DNA of 51,529 nt from an uncultured Prevotellaceae bacterium (GTDB lineage: Bacteria; Bacteroidota; Bacteroidia; Bacteroidales; Bacteroidaceae), in the NCBI GenBank assembly GCA_900319385.1, contig ONOG01000018.1:1-51529 (forward strand), given 5' to 3'. Positions 16,920 to 24,933 of the stretch are shown here, piece after piece; positions within the stretch are counted from its first letter, which is position 1, and each line of letters starts with the position of its first letter. The notes beneath the pieces are model-generated. The model had not been told where the DNA came from. It saw nothing but the letters and a program-made list of their open reading frames with translations, and did not search any database. A program made the translations under genes and the position numbers.

Positions 16920-17348
16920 TTATTCTCCAACCATCTTCAAAGTCCTTCCACACCTTTCGCCGCCGTAGAACTGCTGTAATACCTGGTCGAAGATATCATT
17001 GGGGCAGACTATATCAAACAAGGCCATGGAGGATTTCACTTTCATGGCATCGACGTAGCCCAGTATATCCTCAGCCCGCTTGCCGGCGTGTTCCAGGAGT
17101 GCGTGGGTGATTTCCCGTAGCCGTCCTGATAGAGTCTCGTTCTTCATGTATTCCTGGGCTTCTTTCAGACTTGTTATGCCATAGAACTTAGACATATCGC
17201 TGTAACCCAGGTCCTTCAATTGGGGGAATATGTACCAAATCCAATGGCCTGACTTATAACCTTTCTTGATTTCGGTCAGTGCCTGTTGATCGCCGGCGAA
17301 CCTACTGTCTTGGGCTTCAAGGAAACGGGAAAGAGAAGATGTGGGCAT
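16920..17348 (-). CDS. DUF1810-family protein
   Basis: 142 aa, the whole length of the family. Diagnostic features are the N-terminal LSRFLEAQD, then KKGYKSGHWIWYIFPQLKDLG (the conserved H-W-x-W-[FY]-x-F-P-Q motif) and the C-terminal DIFDQVLQQFYGGERCGRTL. The family is small, cytoplasmic and widespread, often on mobile or accessory DNA; its biochemical role is not known to me. It lies 103 nt upstream of the hypothetical lipoprotein gene and has its own promoter. Confidence 0.88.
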   Translation of the reverse strand: MPTSSLSRFLEAQDSRFAGDQQALTEIKKGYKSGHWIWYIFPQLKDLGYSDMSKFYGITSLKEAQEYMKNETLSGRLREITHALLEHAGKRAEDILGYVDAMKVKSSMALFDIVCPNDIFDQVLQQFYGGERCGRTLKMVGE

Positions 17349-17439
17349 GGTGTTATAAAGTTAATATGAATGATTAACTTATCGGAAGTTAAATCCTGAT
17401 ATCAGCGGGTAGTTCATGGGGCTTAAATTGATAGTATGG

Positions 17440-17447
17440 CAAAGGTA
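17440..17447 (-). promoter_or_regulatory. Promoter -7 box for the DUF1810 gene
   Basis: TACCTTTG on the minus strand, a perfect TAnnTTTG match, giving a leader of about 85 nt. It could also serve the three downstream unknown-function genes. Confidence 0.6.
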
Positions 17448-17835
17448 CAATAAAAAAACGAAAATCAATCCATCTTCAAAAAAAATGTTTTTCACAAGGC
17501 TTGTGAGACGAGCCAACTATGCCTTCCGAATCATTAATACAGGTTTCGATGCTTCAGACTATTTCGAATACACAGGCGAACTTAGCCCAAACAATTCAGT
17601 CGTTGCATCGAGGAAAAGGCAGGTGTTCTCAGAATAGTTTTATTCACCTATGCCAAACTGGCCGTCTTACGGATCTGTTACGTCCACAAAATCAGAAAAT
17701 AGGCGTTCCTCATGGGGGCAGTATTTTCTTGAGCAATCCTTTCTCCCTTTCTTTGTCAGAGTCCCGAAAAGGAATTTTCCGCCATGCAAACGTGACGCTT
17801 ACGCCCTAAAAACTTCCTTCTTCCGAACACCCGCC

Positions 17836-18024
17836 TCAGCCACCGTTCACTTCATACTCAGCTAATGGGTAGACAACACTCAAAATATCATTGATATTTT
17901 CAAAAATTCCACTGAGATTTTTACAAATACCATTGAGATTTCTACAAATATCAATGATATTTTGAGTTTTGTCGGCACAATGGCTGAGTCGGGTGTGCAG
18001 AATGAACGGGTTTGATGTGGGCAT
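17836..18024 (-). CDS. Possible small protein with heptad repeats
   Basis: 62-codon frame from an ATG at 18024. Its centre is four 7-residue repeats: NIIDICR, NLNGICK, NLSGIFE and NINDILS. The spacing of Ile and Leu would suit a short coiled coil. The repeats come directly from the 21-bp DNA repeat, so the frame could equally be fortuitous. No promoter or ribosome site is seen. Confidence 0.25.
   Translation of the reverse strand: MPTSNPFILHTRLSHCADKTQNIIDICRNLNGICKNLSGIFENINDILSVVYPLAEYEVNGG
17878..17967. repeat. 21-bp tandem repeat bounded by a 22-bp perfect inverted repeat
   Basis: Units begin at 17889, 17910, 17931 and 17952 (last partial): CATTGATATTTTCAAAAATT, CACTGAGATTTTTACAAATA, CATTGAGATTTCTACAAATA and CAATGATATTTTGAG. 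The outer sequence 17878-17899 is exactly the reverse complement of 17946-17967, so the tract can also fold into one long hairpin. Confidence 0.85.
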
Positions 18025-18151
18025 CAGGTGGGTTTACACCGCGGGCAACAAGATATCTGTCGGCTTTGCAGCAATGAAAACGGCTCATCAGGTAAATACT
18101 TAGACATTGCTTTTTTTTGTTTGAAAATTTCGTTGATTCCAGCTTTATTCG

Positions 18152-18159
18152 TAACTTCG
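18152..18159 (+). promoter_or_regulatory. Promoter -7 box for the secreted-protein gene
   Basis: TAACTTCG within TTCGTAACTTCGC, one mismatch from TAnnTTTG; transcription would start near 18165, 52 nt before the ATG at 18217. Confidence 0.6.
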
Positions 18160-18216
18160 CAGCGTATCTGTGCTGACGTTAGATACAATTGTTTGTGTTT
18201 TAAGAATGTCTTTTCC

Positions 18217-19605
18217 ATGAAAAAAATGTCGAAAAATGTCTTGCTTTGTGCCTTGTTGTGCCTTTTAAGCAGCACGCTGAAAGCCCAGACGTCCTACATG
18301 ATGCAGCAGGTTACAGCTGTCGAGGCTGAGGGTTTGTATGTGTTTGAACAACGCGGCTATGTGATGTCGAATGTGGTGAACGGTAGCCATGCGTTGCAGA
18401 CAACCACTGATTTCAGCTCGCATGGGCTGACAGGTACGGAGCCCTATGTGTGGAAGCTTGAGCGTGCTTCGGGTGGCTACTACCTTCGGAATGTGTCGCT
18501 GAGCAGCAAGTGCTACCTGACTTATAGCGGTTCTTCGACGGGCGTCATGCTGTCGGCAAAAAATGACTATTCGGTTTGGACATTTGACTTTCAGGAGGAT
18601 GGGACGGTGTTGATCAAGAATGGAAAGGCGAGTGGCCGATATCTGGGTTTTGTGGATCAAGGGACGAACTACAAGGCATACGCGACGAGTGACATGACCT
18701 ACGAGCACGCTATCAAGGTCTTCCGGCTGGTGGAGGATGATGGCGGGAGTCCGGTGGTTGTGGATGTGCCCACCTTCAGTGTTGAGGCAGGAACTGTGGA
18801 CGTAGGTACGGAGGTGACCCTCACATCTGGTGGAACAACCTTGCTCTATACACTCGACGGGAGTGACCCGACGACGAGTTCTACAGCCATTGCTTCGGAG
18901 GGGAGCACGGCGACGGTGCGCATTGAGGAAACCACGATCGTGAAAGCGGTATCGGTTGATGCCGATGGCCATCGGAGCGAGGTCGTTACGATGAAGTACA
19001 GCGTGCCGAGCAGCGAATTGATTGACTTGTGTGAGGGGAGTGGGATGTTGGTGTTTGAGGATTTCGCAGGGTTGCCTTCGTCGTATTCCAATCGTGAGAG
19101 TGAAGTCGAGTTGAAAGGAAGCGACGGAAAGCTGTATGCTTGGAGGGTGAAAAACGTGTTGGTGGACAATGAGGGTTTACTGCAAATGAAAGGAGGAGAA
19201 GGCAGCGTGGTGAGCTGGCCGGTACGCTCGGAACATGGCTTCATGGTACAGGCGATGTACGAGGTGTTTTCAACAGCCACGATTTCGCTTGCTGTGACAG
19301 GTGCGGAAACAGTGACTCAAACGAGCAGCTATACCGACGGAAAAACACAGGTGATTGAAGCTTGGACGCGGGAAACAGCCGACGCAGTCGTTACCTTGGC
19401 ATCGGACAATCATTCCATTTCTGTGCTTCGGTTGACATTCTTGGCGACCGATGAGGATGGTGTCCCGACGGGAATGTCGAAGGTGGTGGAAGGAAACAAC
19501 AGGGAAGCCTCAGTCTTCTACAATATGGCTGGACAGCGCGTGGCGCACCCGACTAAAGGTCTGTATGTAGTGGGTGGCAAGAAGGTTTGGATAAGTGAAA
19601 AGTGA
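18217..19605 (+). CDS. Secreted protein with chitobiase-like Ig domain and Prevotella-type C-terminal tail
   Basis: 462 aa. Residues 1-22 form a signal peptide (ending STLKAQ). Residues 23-175 are beta-rich with a YYLRNVSLSSKCYLTYSGS segment, as in ricin-like or F5/8-like modules, but the family is not certain. Residues about 185-270 form a CHB_HEX_C_1-type Ig domain (LLYTLDGSDPTTSS). The end, SVFYNMAGQRV...KGLYVVGGKKVW, is the tail common on secreted Prevotella proteins and resembles a type IX secretion signal. The start at 18217 replaces a longer frame that begins upstream of the promoter. No catalytic residues are recognised. It converges on the PAP2 gene with a 3-bp gap. Confidence 0.75.
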   Translation: MKKMSKNVLLCALLCLLSSTLKAQTSYMMQQVTAVEAEGLYVFEQRGYVMSNVVNGSHALQTTTDFSSHGLTGTEPYVWKLERASGGYYLRNVSLSSKCYLTYSGSSTGVMLSAKNDYSVWTFDFQEDGTVLIKNGKASGRYLGFVDQGTNYKAYATSDMTYEHAIKVFRLVEDDGGSPVVVDVPTFSVEAGTVDVGTEVTLTSGGTTLLYTLDGSDPTTSSTAIASEGSTATVRIEETTIVKAVSVDADGHRSEVVTMKYSVPSSELIDLCEGSGMLVFEDFAGLPSSYSNRESEVELKGSDGKLYAWRVKNVLVDNEGLLQMKGGEGSVVSWPVRSEHGFMVQAMYEVFSTATISLAVTGAETVTQTSSYTDGKTQVIEAWTRETADAVVTLASDNHSISVLRLTFLATDEDGVPTGMSKVVEGNNREASVFYNMAGQRVAHPTKGLYVVGGKKVWISEK

Positions 19606-19608
19606 AAA

Positions 19609-20301
19609 TTAAATGATTCCTCGGGTAAGGCTGAAGGTGGTGACGAGGATATAGTTGAGGAAGACGACGGTGATGAAGCTGTTGATGTCGGAGCGCAGAT
19701 AACCCGTTGAGGTGAACTGTGAGGAGATGAGGGGAATGGGGTTGCTGAAGCGTTTGCGGAGATGATAGTACAGCGCGTAGAAGAGGGTGCCTGTGGTGAG
19801 GCCGACAAGGAGTCCGACGGTGACGTCGCCCAGGTAGTGAACGCCGAGGTAGAGGCGCGTGAAGGTGGTGGTGGCACTCCAGAAGTAGAGAACGGCGGTC
19901 ATGCGTGGGCTGCGGAAGAGCCATGCAAGGAAGGTGGCTACGCAGAAGGTGTTGCTGGCATGGCCGGAGAAGAATCCAAAACGGCCTCCACGATAGTTCA
20001 GGACGGTGTCGATGAGATACATGATTTCGGGGTCGCGGGTGGGACGCCAGCGCGCCACGGTGGGCTTACACCAGCCGGAGCAGAGCCGGTCGGTGACAAA
20101 TATCATCAAACCGATGCACAGCAGGATGCACAGACCTTCTTTCCACGAATTGTTCTTAAAGATCACGTAGAGGAGCATGATGATGAGCAGCGACCAAGCA
20201 AAGGTGTTGGTCACGGTAATCATCAGATTATCGAGAAATAGCGATTGGCTGCCGTTGAGGGCCAGAGTCGCTTGCTGGTCGAATTGGAGAAGGTCGTGCA
20301 A
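19609..20301 (-). CDS. PAP2-family membrane phosphatase
   Basis: Integral membrane lipid phosphatase-type protein (230 aa, about five or six helices), possibly acting on undecaprenyl pyrophosphate or lipid A. The three PAP2 motifs are present: KPTVARWRP (C1), FFSGHAS (C2, where FSGH replaces PSGH) and TRLYLGVHYLGD (C3, where Thr replaces the usual Ser). No ATG lies near the expected N-terminus; the conserved-looking opening LLQFDQQATLALNG points to the TTG at 20301. It follows the Bat operon on the same strand but is separated from it by a pair of GC-rich palindromes. Confidence 0.85.
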   Translation of the reverse strand: MHDLLQFDQQATLALNGSQSLFLDNLMITVTNTFAWSLLIIMLLYVIFKNNSWKEGLCILLCIGLMIFVTDRLCSGWCKPTVARWRPTRDPEIMYLIDTVLNYRGGRFGFFSGHASNTFCVATFLAWLFRSPRMTAVLYFWSATTTFTRLYLGVHYLGDVTVGLLVGLTTGTLFYALYYHLRKRFSNPIPLISSQFTSTGYLRSDINSFITVVFLNYILVTTFSLTRGII

Positions 20302-20302
20302 A

Positions 20303-20335
20303 ACTGAAAATTAAAAATTAATAATTAAAAATTAA
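20303..20335. repeat. AT-rich dispersed repeat
   Basis: GAAAATTAAAAATTAATAATTAAAAATTAAAG, the same type as at 1225-1258, directly abutting the GC-rich palindrome pair. Confidence 0.55.
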
Positions 20336-20336
20336 A

Positions 20337-20446
20337 GACCTCCCCCAGCCCCTCCAAAGGAGGGGTGAGCCGAGGTTTCTGATGTATAGTTACTTTTATT
20401 CATTAGTCTGGAGTCTCCCTCCTTTGGAGGGTGTAGGGGGAGGTCG
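20337..20446. repeat. Inverted pair of GC-rich palindromic repeats
   Basis: Copy 1 at 20337-20369 (GACCTCCCCCAGCCCCTCC, AAA, GGAGGGG) and copy 2 at about 20413-20446 in the opposite orientation (CCCTCC, TTT, GGAGGG, then GGGGGAGGTC). Each copy has its own small hairpin, and together they form a larger cruciform-capable structure between batE and the PAP2 gene. It may act as a terminator or mRNA stabiliser. Confidence 0.85.
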
Positions 20447-20454
20447 GTGGAGGT

Positions 20455-21201
20455 TTAGATTACTTCGAAGGTGTTGGCGGGTATCCAACCTTGTTTTCCC
20501 TCTTCGAGCTTGACTTCGCGCCATTCCTGCATGGTGGCATCGAGGATTTCGACCTTGGAACCGGCGTGAATGACGAAGAGGTCGGTCGAGCTGTCGCTGG
20601 GCGAACTCTTGACTGTGACTGCAGAGGCCATGATGATGCCGTCGGTGTGGTTGCGCATCATGTAGTGCTGGCTGAAAGCGCACAGATTGGCAATCACCAC
20701 TATGATGAACAGGCCGATGGCGCTGTAGATTCCCACTTTGCGTAGGGTGAGCTGGGTGAGGAACATATAGGCGAGGATGCCGAGGAGCATGAGGACGAAG
20801 GCGGTGATGGCGAGAGTCGTCCACACGGATATGCTCAGGCTGTTGCAAAGGTCTTTCCACCATGTGATGAAGAACATTTCGGAGGGTGGGGTGACCTTGT
20901 CGCTTGTCTTAGCTCGTGCAAGGGCGAGGTTGGCACGTGTGTCTTCGTCGCTGGGGTCGAGGCGGAGTGCACGTTCGTAGTTGAGGATGGCATGGGGGAT
21001 GTCGTCGAGTTTGTAGTAACAACCCGCGAGGTTGTAATAGACTTCGGGTGCTGTGCCGACGTCGGTGAGCAGCTGTTGGTAGATGGCAGCTGCCTCGTCA
21101 TATTTCTCCTGCTCGTAGAGGCGGTCGGCATCGGCTTTGGTGGCAGCCGACGACGCCAGGGCTGTGAAGAGCAGTATGAGGGAAAGGATGGTATGTTTCA
21201 T
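20455..21201 (-). CDS. batE: Aerotolerance protein BatE (TPR and SH3 domains)
   Basis: 248 aa membrane protein. The signal peptide (ends ASSAATKA) is followed by TPR repeats at about 25-105 (AAAIYQQLL, YYNLAGCYYKLDD, ALRLDPSDEDTRANLA), two membrane helices near 123-145 and 152-175, and a C-terminal bacterial SH3-like domain (AVTVKSSPSDSSTDLFVIHAGSKV... GWIPANTF). This is the BatE layout. Its ATG overlaps the batD stop (ATGA), showing translational coupling. It is the last gene of the Bat operon. Confidence 0.88.
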   Translation of the reverse strand: MKHTILSLILLFTALASSAATKADADRLYEQEKYDEAAAIYQQLLTDVGTAPEVYYNLAGCYYKLDDIPHAILNYERALRLDPSDEDTRANLALARAKTSDKVTPPSEMFFITWWKDLCNSLSISVWTTLAITAFVLMLLGILAYMFLTQLTLRKVGIYSAIGLFIIVVIANLCAFSQHYMMRNHTDGIIMASAVTVKSSPSDSSTDLFVIHAGSKVEILDATMQEWREVKLEEGKQGWIPANTFEVI

Positions 21202-23096
21202 TTCTTGATGTTGTTTTCGATTTGGCTGATGAGGGTGATGGCTTTGCCGTAGATGCTCTCCATGTTGGCATTGGGGTCACCAGGGGCATAGCGTGCAAAT
21301 TCGCAGTCGTTGATGACGCCGAGGTATTGGTCGATGAGTTCGGAACCGACACCCTTGTCGAGGAGCAGCTGCTGCACGTTGTCCTTGTTAAGGTGTTCCT
21401 GGGGAATGTTCAGGCGGTCGGCTGTGTAGCCGTAAAGAGCCTTGAGCACTTCGTCGTAGAACTCGTTCTGCTTATGGTCGCGCATGAGTCGTTCTGCCTG
21501 CTTAAGGCGGCGACGCGCCACCTTGTTGGCCTTGCGTCCACGAATGGCAGCCAGGTTGGCATTGTCCTGAATTTGCTTGCGTCCAATGAAGGTGACGATG
21601 AAGAACAGGAGCAGGGGGATGAGATACCAGAGCAGATAGCGCCATGAGTGAAGGCGGTCTTGTTCCTCCTCGGGGCTGAGGCTGACGTCCTTCGTCTTGA
21701 TATAGCGGATGTCGTGGGCGAGTTGACGTACGTCTTGCTGATTGGAACTGAAGTCGCTGACAGCACTCGAAGCGTCACCCTTGCCTTTCTCCACATGAAT
21801 CGTATAGGGCTGTGTGGAGATTGTCTTGTACTGACGTGTCTGGGTGTCGAAATAGGTGAATTGGGTGGCGGGAATGGTCTGGGTGCCGGCATGTCGTGGT
21901 ACAGCCAGATACTCAAACGTGCGGGTACCCGTAAGTCCGCTGGACGATTTGCTGAAGTTGTCCGTCACCTTGGCATCGTAGGTCTCAAAGTCTTTGGGGA
22001 AGGCAACCTCGGGGGTGTTGATGAGTTTCATGTTGCCCGTGCCGTTGATGGTAATCTTGAGGGTCAGGGCATCGTTGGTCTTCAGTTGCTGTGGCGACAG
22101 AGAGGAGGAGATGCTGAAGTTGCCGACAGCTCCGGAGAAACCCGCAGGACGGTTGGGCAGGGGTTGCACGTTGATCGTAAGGGTGGGGGTGGCAATCTTC
22201 TTCTTCAGTTCTATCATGCCGCTGACTCCATTGAAGAAGGCGTCGATGGGGTCGATGTTGCGGTTGGGCTGTACGACAGTACCTTCGTAAGTGACGCTGG
22301 GAATGGTCAGTTTACCGGTCTTCTGTGGGAAGAGTACGTACTGGCTCCAGACAACGCTATGGTAGTTGCGGCCATTGTAGGTTTCGAGTGAAAACTCCTT
22401 GTTGCGCGGGAGGTCGATTTCCTGTATCTGGAAACCGTCGAGTGTGGGCAGCTTTCCGTCGAGCGAAGTGATGTTGACAAGCGTATAGAGCTTGTAGGTG
22501 ACGAGGATGGCCTCCTGCTCATAGACATTGGTGCGGCTGGCCGTTGCAGTCATGAACAGGTCGTGGCTGGAAATGCCGTTGCTGCTGGGCGAGGTGGGTT
22601 GGCTGCTCTGTCCCCCTTGGCGATGAGCCGATGAGGACGAACTTTGTTGTTGTCCCAGGTTGGCACCACCTGTTCCGATTTTCAGAACCTTGATGGTGAG
22701 AGGTTTCGACTTGATGAGGGTGTTGCCGCTCTGAATAGTGGCGGGGTTGATGGTATAGGTGCCAGGCTTTGAACCGATGAGCACATAGGTATAGGTGATG
22801 CTGCTGGTTTGGGAGGTCTGGCCATTGATGATTTGGAAACTGCTCTGACGTGAGGTCGAAGGACCGTAGATGACTTCGAATCCCTTAAAGTCGGGGGCGT
22901 TGAAGTTGTTGACGTTTTGCGAATTGACCGTAAAACGGATTCGGAACTGGTCGCCAGCTTCGACGGTCGTGGGTGCTTGGACGGTAAGAGTGATGTCGTC
23001 AGCACGAGTACCTGCAAATGCAAAGTACAGGGTACAAAGTATTGCGAGGCGGAGCGGCCACGTCTTGTGCTGAGATACGTGATTCAATATGTTCAT
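21198..23096 (-). CDS. batD: BatD family oxygen-tolerance protein
   Basis: 632 aa. An N-terminal signal peptide precedes several Ig-like beta domains (ITLTVQAPTTVEAGDQFRI and similar), a Ser/Gln-rich linker near 150-175, a single membrane helix near 485-503 (LLWYLIPLLLFFIVTFIG) and a cytoplasmic helical tail. This is the BatD architecture and matches its place between batC and batE. The periplasmic part probably binds a partner of the MoxR/VWA complex. The signal-peptide core LCTLYFAF is encoded by a GTACAAAGTAC-type dispersed repeat. Confidence 0.9.
   Translation of the reverse strand: MNILNHVSQHKTWPLRLAILCTLYFAFAGTRADDITLTVQAPTTVEAGDQFRIRFTVNSQNVNNFNAPDFKGFEVIYGPSTSRQSSFQIINGQTSQTSSITYTYVLIGSKPGTYTINPATIQSGNTLIKSKPLTIKVLKIGTGGANLGQQQSSSSSAHRQGGQSSQPTSPSSNGISSHDLFMTATASRTNVYEQEAILVTYKLYTLVNITSLDGKLPTLDGFQIQEIDLPRNKEFSLETYNGRNYHSVVWSQYVLFPQKTGKLTIPSVTYEGTVVQPNRNIDPIDAFFNGVSGMIELKKKIATPTLTINVQPLPNRPAGFSGAVGNFSISSSLSPQQLKTNDALTLKITINGTGNMKLINTPEVAFPKDFETYDAKVTDNFSKSSSGLTGTRTFEYLAVPRHAGTQTIPATQFTYFDTQTRQYKTISTQPYTIHVEKGKGDASSAVSDFSSNQQDVRQLAHDIRYIKTKDVSLSPEEEQDRLHSWRYLLWYLIPLLLFFIVTFIGRKQIQDNANLAAIRGRKANKVARRRLKQAERLMRDHKQNEFYDEVLKALYGYTADRLNIPQEHLNKDNVQQLLLDKGVGSELIDQYLGVINDCEFARYAPGDPNANMESIYGKAITLISQIENNIKK
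23021..23043. repeat. GTACAAAGTAC-type repeat within the batD signal peptide
   Basis: CAAAGTACAGGGTACAAAGT on the plus strand. On the coding strand it reads LCTLYF, the same reading as in the DUF4296 lipoprotein signal peptide at 7418-7494. Confidence 0.55.
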
Positions 23097-23111
23097 GTTC
23101 TATTTAATATG

Positions 23112-23144
23112 TCCTTGTACTTCGTACTTGGTACTTTGTCTTTC
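23112..23144. repeat. Intergenic GTACAAAGTAC-type repeat between batC and batD
   Basis: TCCTTGTACTTCGTACTTGG then TACTTTGTC, two to three near copies in the 51-bp gap between batD and batC. Confidence 0.55.
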
Positions 23145-23147
23145 TGA

Positions 23148-23885
23148 TTACCAGTCTTTCTCGAGGCTACGACGTTGTTGGGGATTCTGTTGCACTTTGC
23201 GCTGCACGTTCTTCTCGTCTTGCTGAGCAGAGTTGAGCAGCTGCTGTGCCGTCTTATCGTCGATTTGGTCTTTATCTTGTTGGGGCGGCTGCTGTTGCTG
23301 TTCGTCCTTTTTGTCTTGCTGATCTTGCTTCTGCTGGTCTTGTTGTTGCTGCTGTTGTTGCTGTTGCTGATTCTGATTTTGGTTCTGCTGTTGGTCCTCC
23401 TGACTCTTTTTCAACTGATACTGAGCCATTGCCAGATTGTAGCGAGTTTCGTTGTCGTCGGGGTTGAGACGGAGGGAACTCTTAAATAGATCAACTGCTT
23501 GCTGGAAGGATTGTGTGGCATTCTGTCCACCCATCTTCATTTCACGTACGCCGTTGGCATAGGTCAGATTGCCCATGTTGTGATAGATCTGAGCCTTTTT
23601 GAGCGTATTGGGCGAGGGTTCGTCGAGTGCTTTCTTGTACATCTCGAAGGCTGTCGAGTCTTTGCCTTGCAGGGCGAGTGCATTACCAAGATTATTGTAG
23701 GCCTCCATCGAGGATTTCTTGTCGATGGCTTTGCGGTAGTTGGTCTCAGCTTTCTGATACTGTGTGCTGCGATAGTGCCTGTTGCCCATGCGGATGTGGT
23801 CGCGGTCGTTCGACTGCGCTGAGGCGCTGAACGCGATGATTTGCATGCAAAACAAGAGGAGCAGGATATGTGTCGTTCTGTTCAT
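23148..23885 (-). CDS. batC: TPR protein BatC
   Basis: 245 aa. The signal peptide (ends SASAQS) is followed by TPR repeats at about 28-150 (HYRSTQYQKAETNYRKAI, AYNNLGNALALQGKD, AQIYHNMGNLTYANG), then a long Gln/Asp-rich low-complexity segment (about 165-210, including a run of ten Q) and a basic tail. Presumably periplasmic, supporting assembly of the Bat membrane complex. The Gln tract is encoded by CAG/CAA triplets (23330-23400), a place where repeat-length variation is likely. Confidence 0.85.
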   Translation of the reverse strand: MNRTTHILLLLFCMQIIAFSASAQSNDRDHIRMGNRHYRSTQYQKAETNYRKAIDKKSSMEAYNNLGNALALQGKDSTAFEMYKKALDEPSPNTLKKAQIYHNMGNLTYANGVREMKMGGQNATQSFQQAVDLFKSSLRLNPDDNETRYNLAMAQYQLKKSQEDQQQNQNQNQQQQQQQQQQDQQKQDQQDKKDEQQQQPPQQDKDQIDDKTAQQLLNSAQQDEKNVQRKVQQNPQQRRSLEKDW

Positions 23886-23888
23886 AGT

Positions 23889-24917
23889 CTATTTCTTTAT
23901 GTCCTTGAAGAGGCGTAAACCACGCAGGAGTGGATTCTTCTTCTCCATGATACAAACTTCGGCGATGAGAACAAGCAGCAGCAAGATAGCCACGGCGACG
24001 AACTGTTCGTCGTATTCGCTGAACATCGAGGTGGAGATGTCCTCCTTCTGCATTTTTTCGATTTCCTGTTCGAGCAGTCGCTGAGCCTGATCGGTTTGGT
24101 CCACCTTGATATAGATGCCACCGGCAGCCTTAGCAATCTGTTTGCCCACTTCCTCATTGAGTTTGGTGGTTACGGTGTTGCCGCTGTTGTCTTTCTTGTA
24201 GGTGCCGTTGCCAAGGGGAATGGGGCCTCCGTTAGGAGTTCCGACGGACAGGACATAGATGCGGATGTCTTTTTTGTCGGCTTCTTTTGCAGCTTCGATG
24301 GCACCTTCTTCATGGTCTTCGGCATCGGTAATCAGTATCAAGGCTTTGCCTACGTTGGTCTTTTCGCTGAATCCCGCCGTGGCACGACGGATGGCCTCTG
24401 CCATGTTGGTGCCTTGCATTGCAATGGTTGAAGGCGAGAGTTGGTCGAGAAACATCTTGGCCGACACATAGTCGCTGGTGATGGGCAACAGGGTGATGGC
24501 GCTGCCGGCAAAGGCAACGAGTCCGATGCGGTCCTGGTCGAGTTGTTCAATGAGTTTGCTGACCAGCATCTTCGATTTGTCGAGACGGCTTGGTGATACA
24601 TCCTGACAGAGCATGGAGTTCGAAACATCGACAGCGATGACAGCTTCAATGCCTTGTCGCTTCACTTCCTCGTTGCGGGTGCCGTATTGCGGACGTGCAC
24701 ACAGGAAAATGACGAGCATCAGGGCAAGCATCAGCAGACTGAATTTCAGGTGTCGGCGGAAGGGCGACACACCAATCATGAGGTCGCGGACCAGTGTCAG
24801 ATTGCCGAAACGAGCCAGTTTGCGTTTCTGACGGTAGGCATAGAAGATGTAGAGGGCGATGAACAGGGGAATCAACGCCAGCAGGTATAGATATTCGGGA
24901 TGTGCAAATCTGAACAT
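23889..24917 (-). CDS. batB: VWA-domain membrane protein BatB
   Basis: 342 aa. Two N-terminal membrane helices (about 9-27 and 58-77) precede a von Willebrand factor A domain with metal-ion-dependent adhesion site Asp-x-Ser-x-Ser in AVDVSNSM and the downstream Thr/Asp positions (GTNMAEAI, LILITDAEDHEEG). One C-terminal membrane helix lies near 306-325. With batA it likely forms the VWA pair acted on by the MoxR ATPase. Separated from batC by 3 bp. Confidence 0.9.
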   Translation of the reverse strand: MFRFAHPEYLYLLALIPLFIALYIFYAYRQKRKLARFGNLTLVRDLMIGVSPFRRHLKFSLLMLALMLVIFLCARPQYGTRNEEVKRQGIEAVIAVDVSNSMLCQDVSPSRLDKSKMLVSKLIEQLDQDRIGLVAFAGSAITLLPITSDYVSAKMFLDQLSPSTIAMQGTNMAEAIRRATAGFSEKTNVGKALILITDAEDHEEGAIEAAKEADKKDIRIYVLSVGTPNGGPIPLGNGTYKKDNSGNTVTTKLNEEVGKQIAKAAGGIYIKVDQTDQAQRLLEQEIEKMQKEDISTSMFSEYDEQFVAVAILLLLVLIAEVCIMEKKNPLLRGLRLFKDIKK

Positions 24918-24933
24918 GATTGTTTACAAGATT

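Larger units (their letters stand above)
17448..18151. other. Noncoding stretch downstream of the unknown-function block
   Basis: About 700 bp with only short frames of unconvincing composition. It contains the 21-bp repeat and 22-bp inverted repeat described separately. The 17500-17820 part has interrupted frames on both strands and may be decayed coding DNA, but no family could be assigned. Confidence 0.5.

Noticed and set aside
17416..17865. Three overlapping small frames in the 17.4-17.9 kb gap
   Set aside because: Unusual composition, no promoter, no recognisable family; considered possible decayed coding DNA but not supportable.
23330..23400. Short direct repeats considered as a CRISPR array
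   Set aside because: They are in-frame CAG/CAA codons of BatC with no spacer structure; no CRISPR or cas gene was seen in the window.
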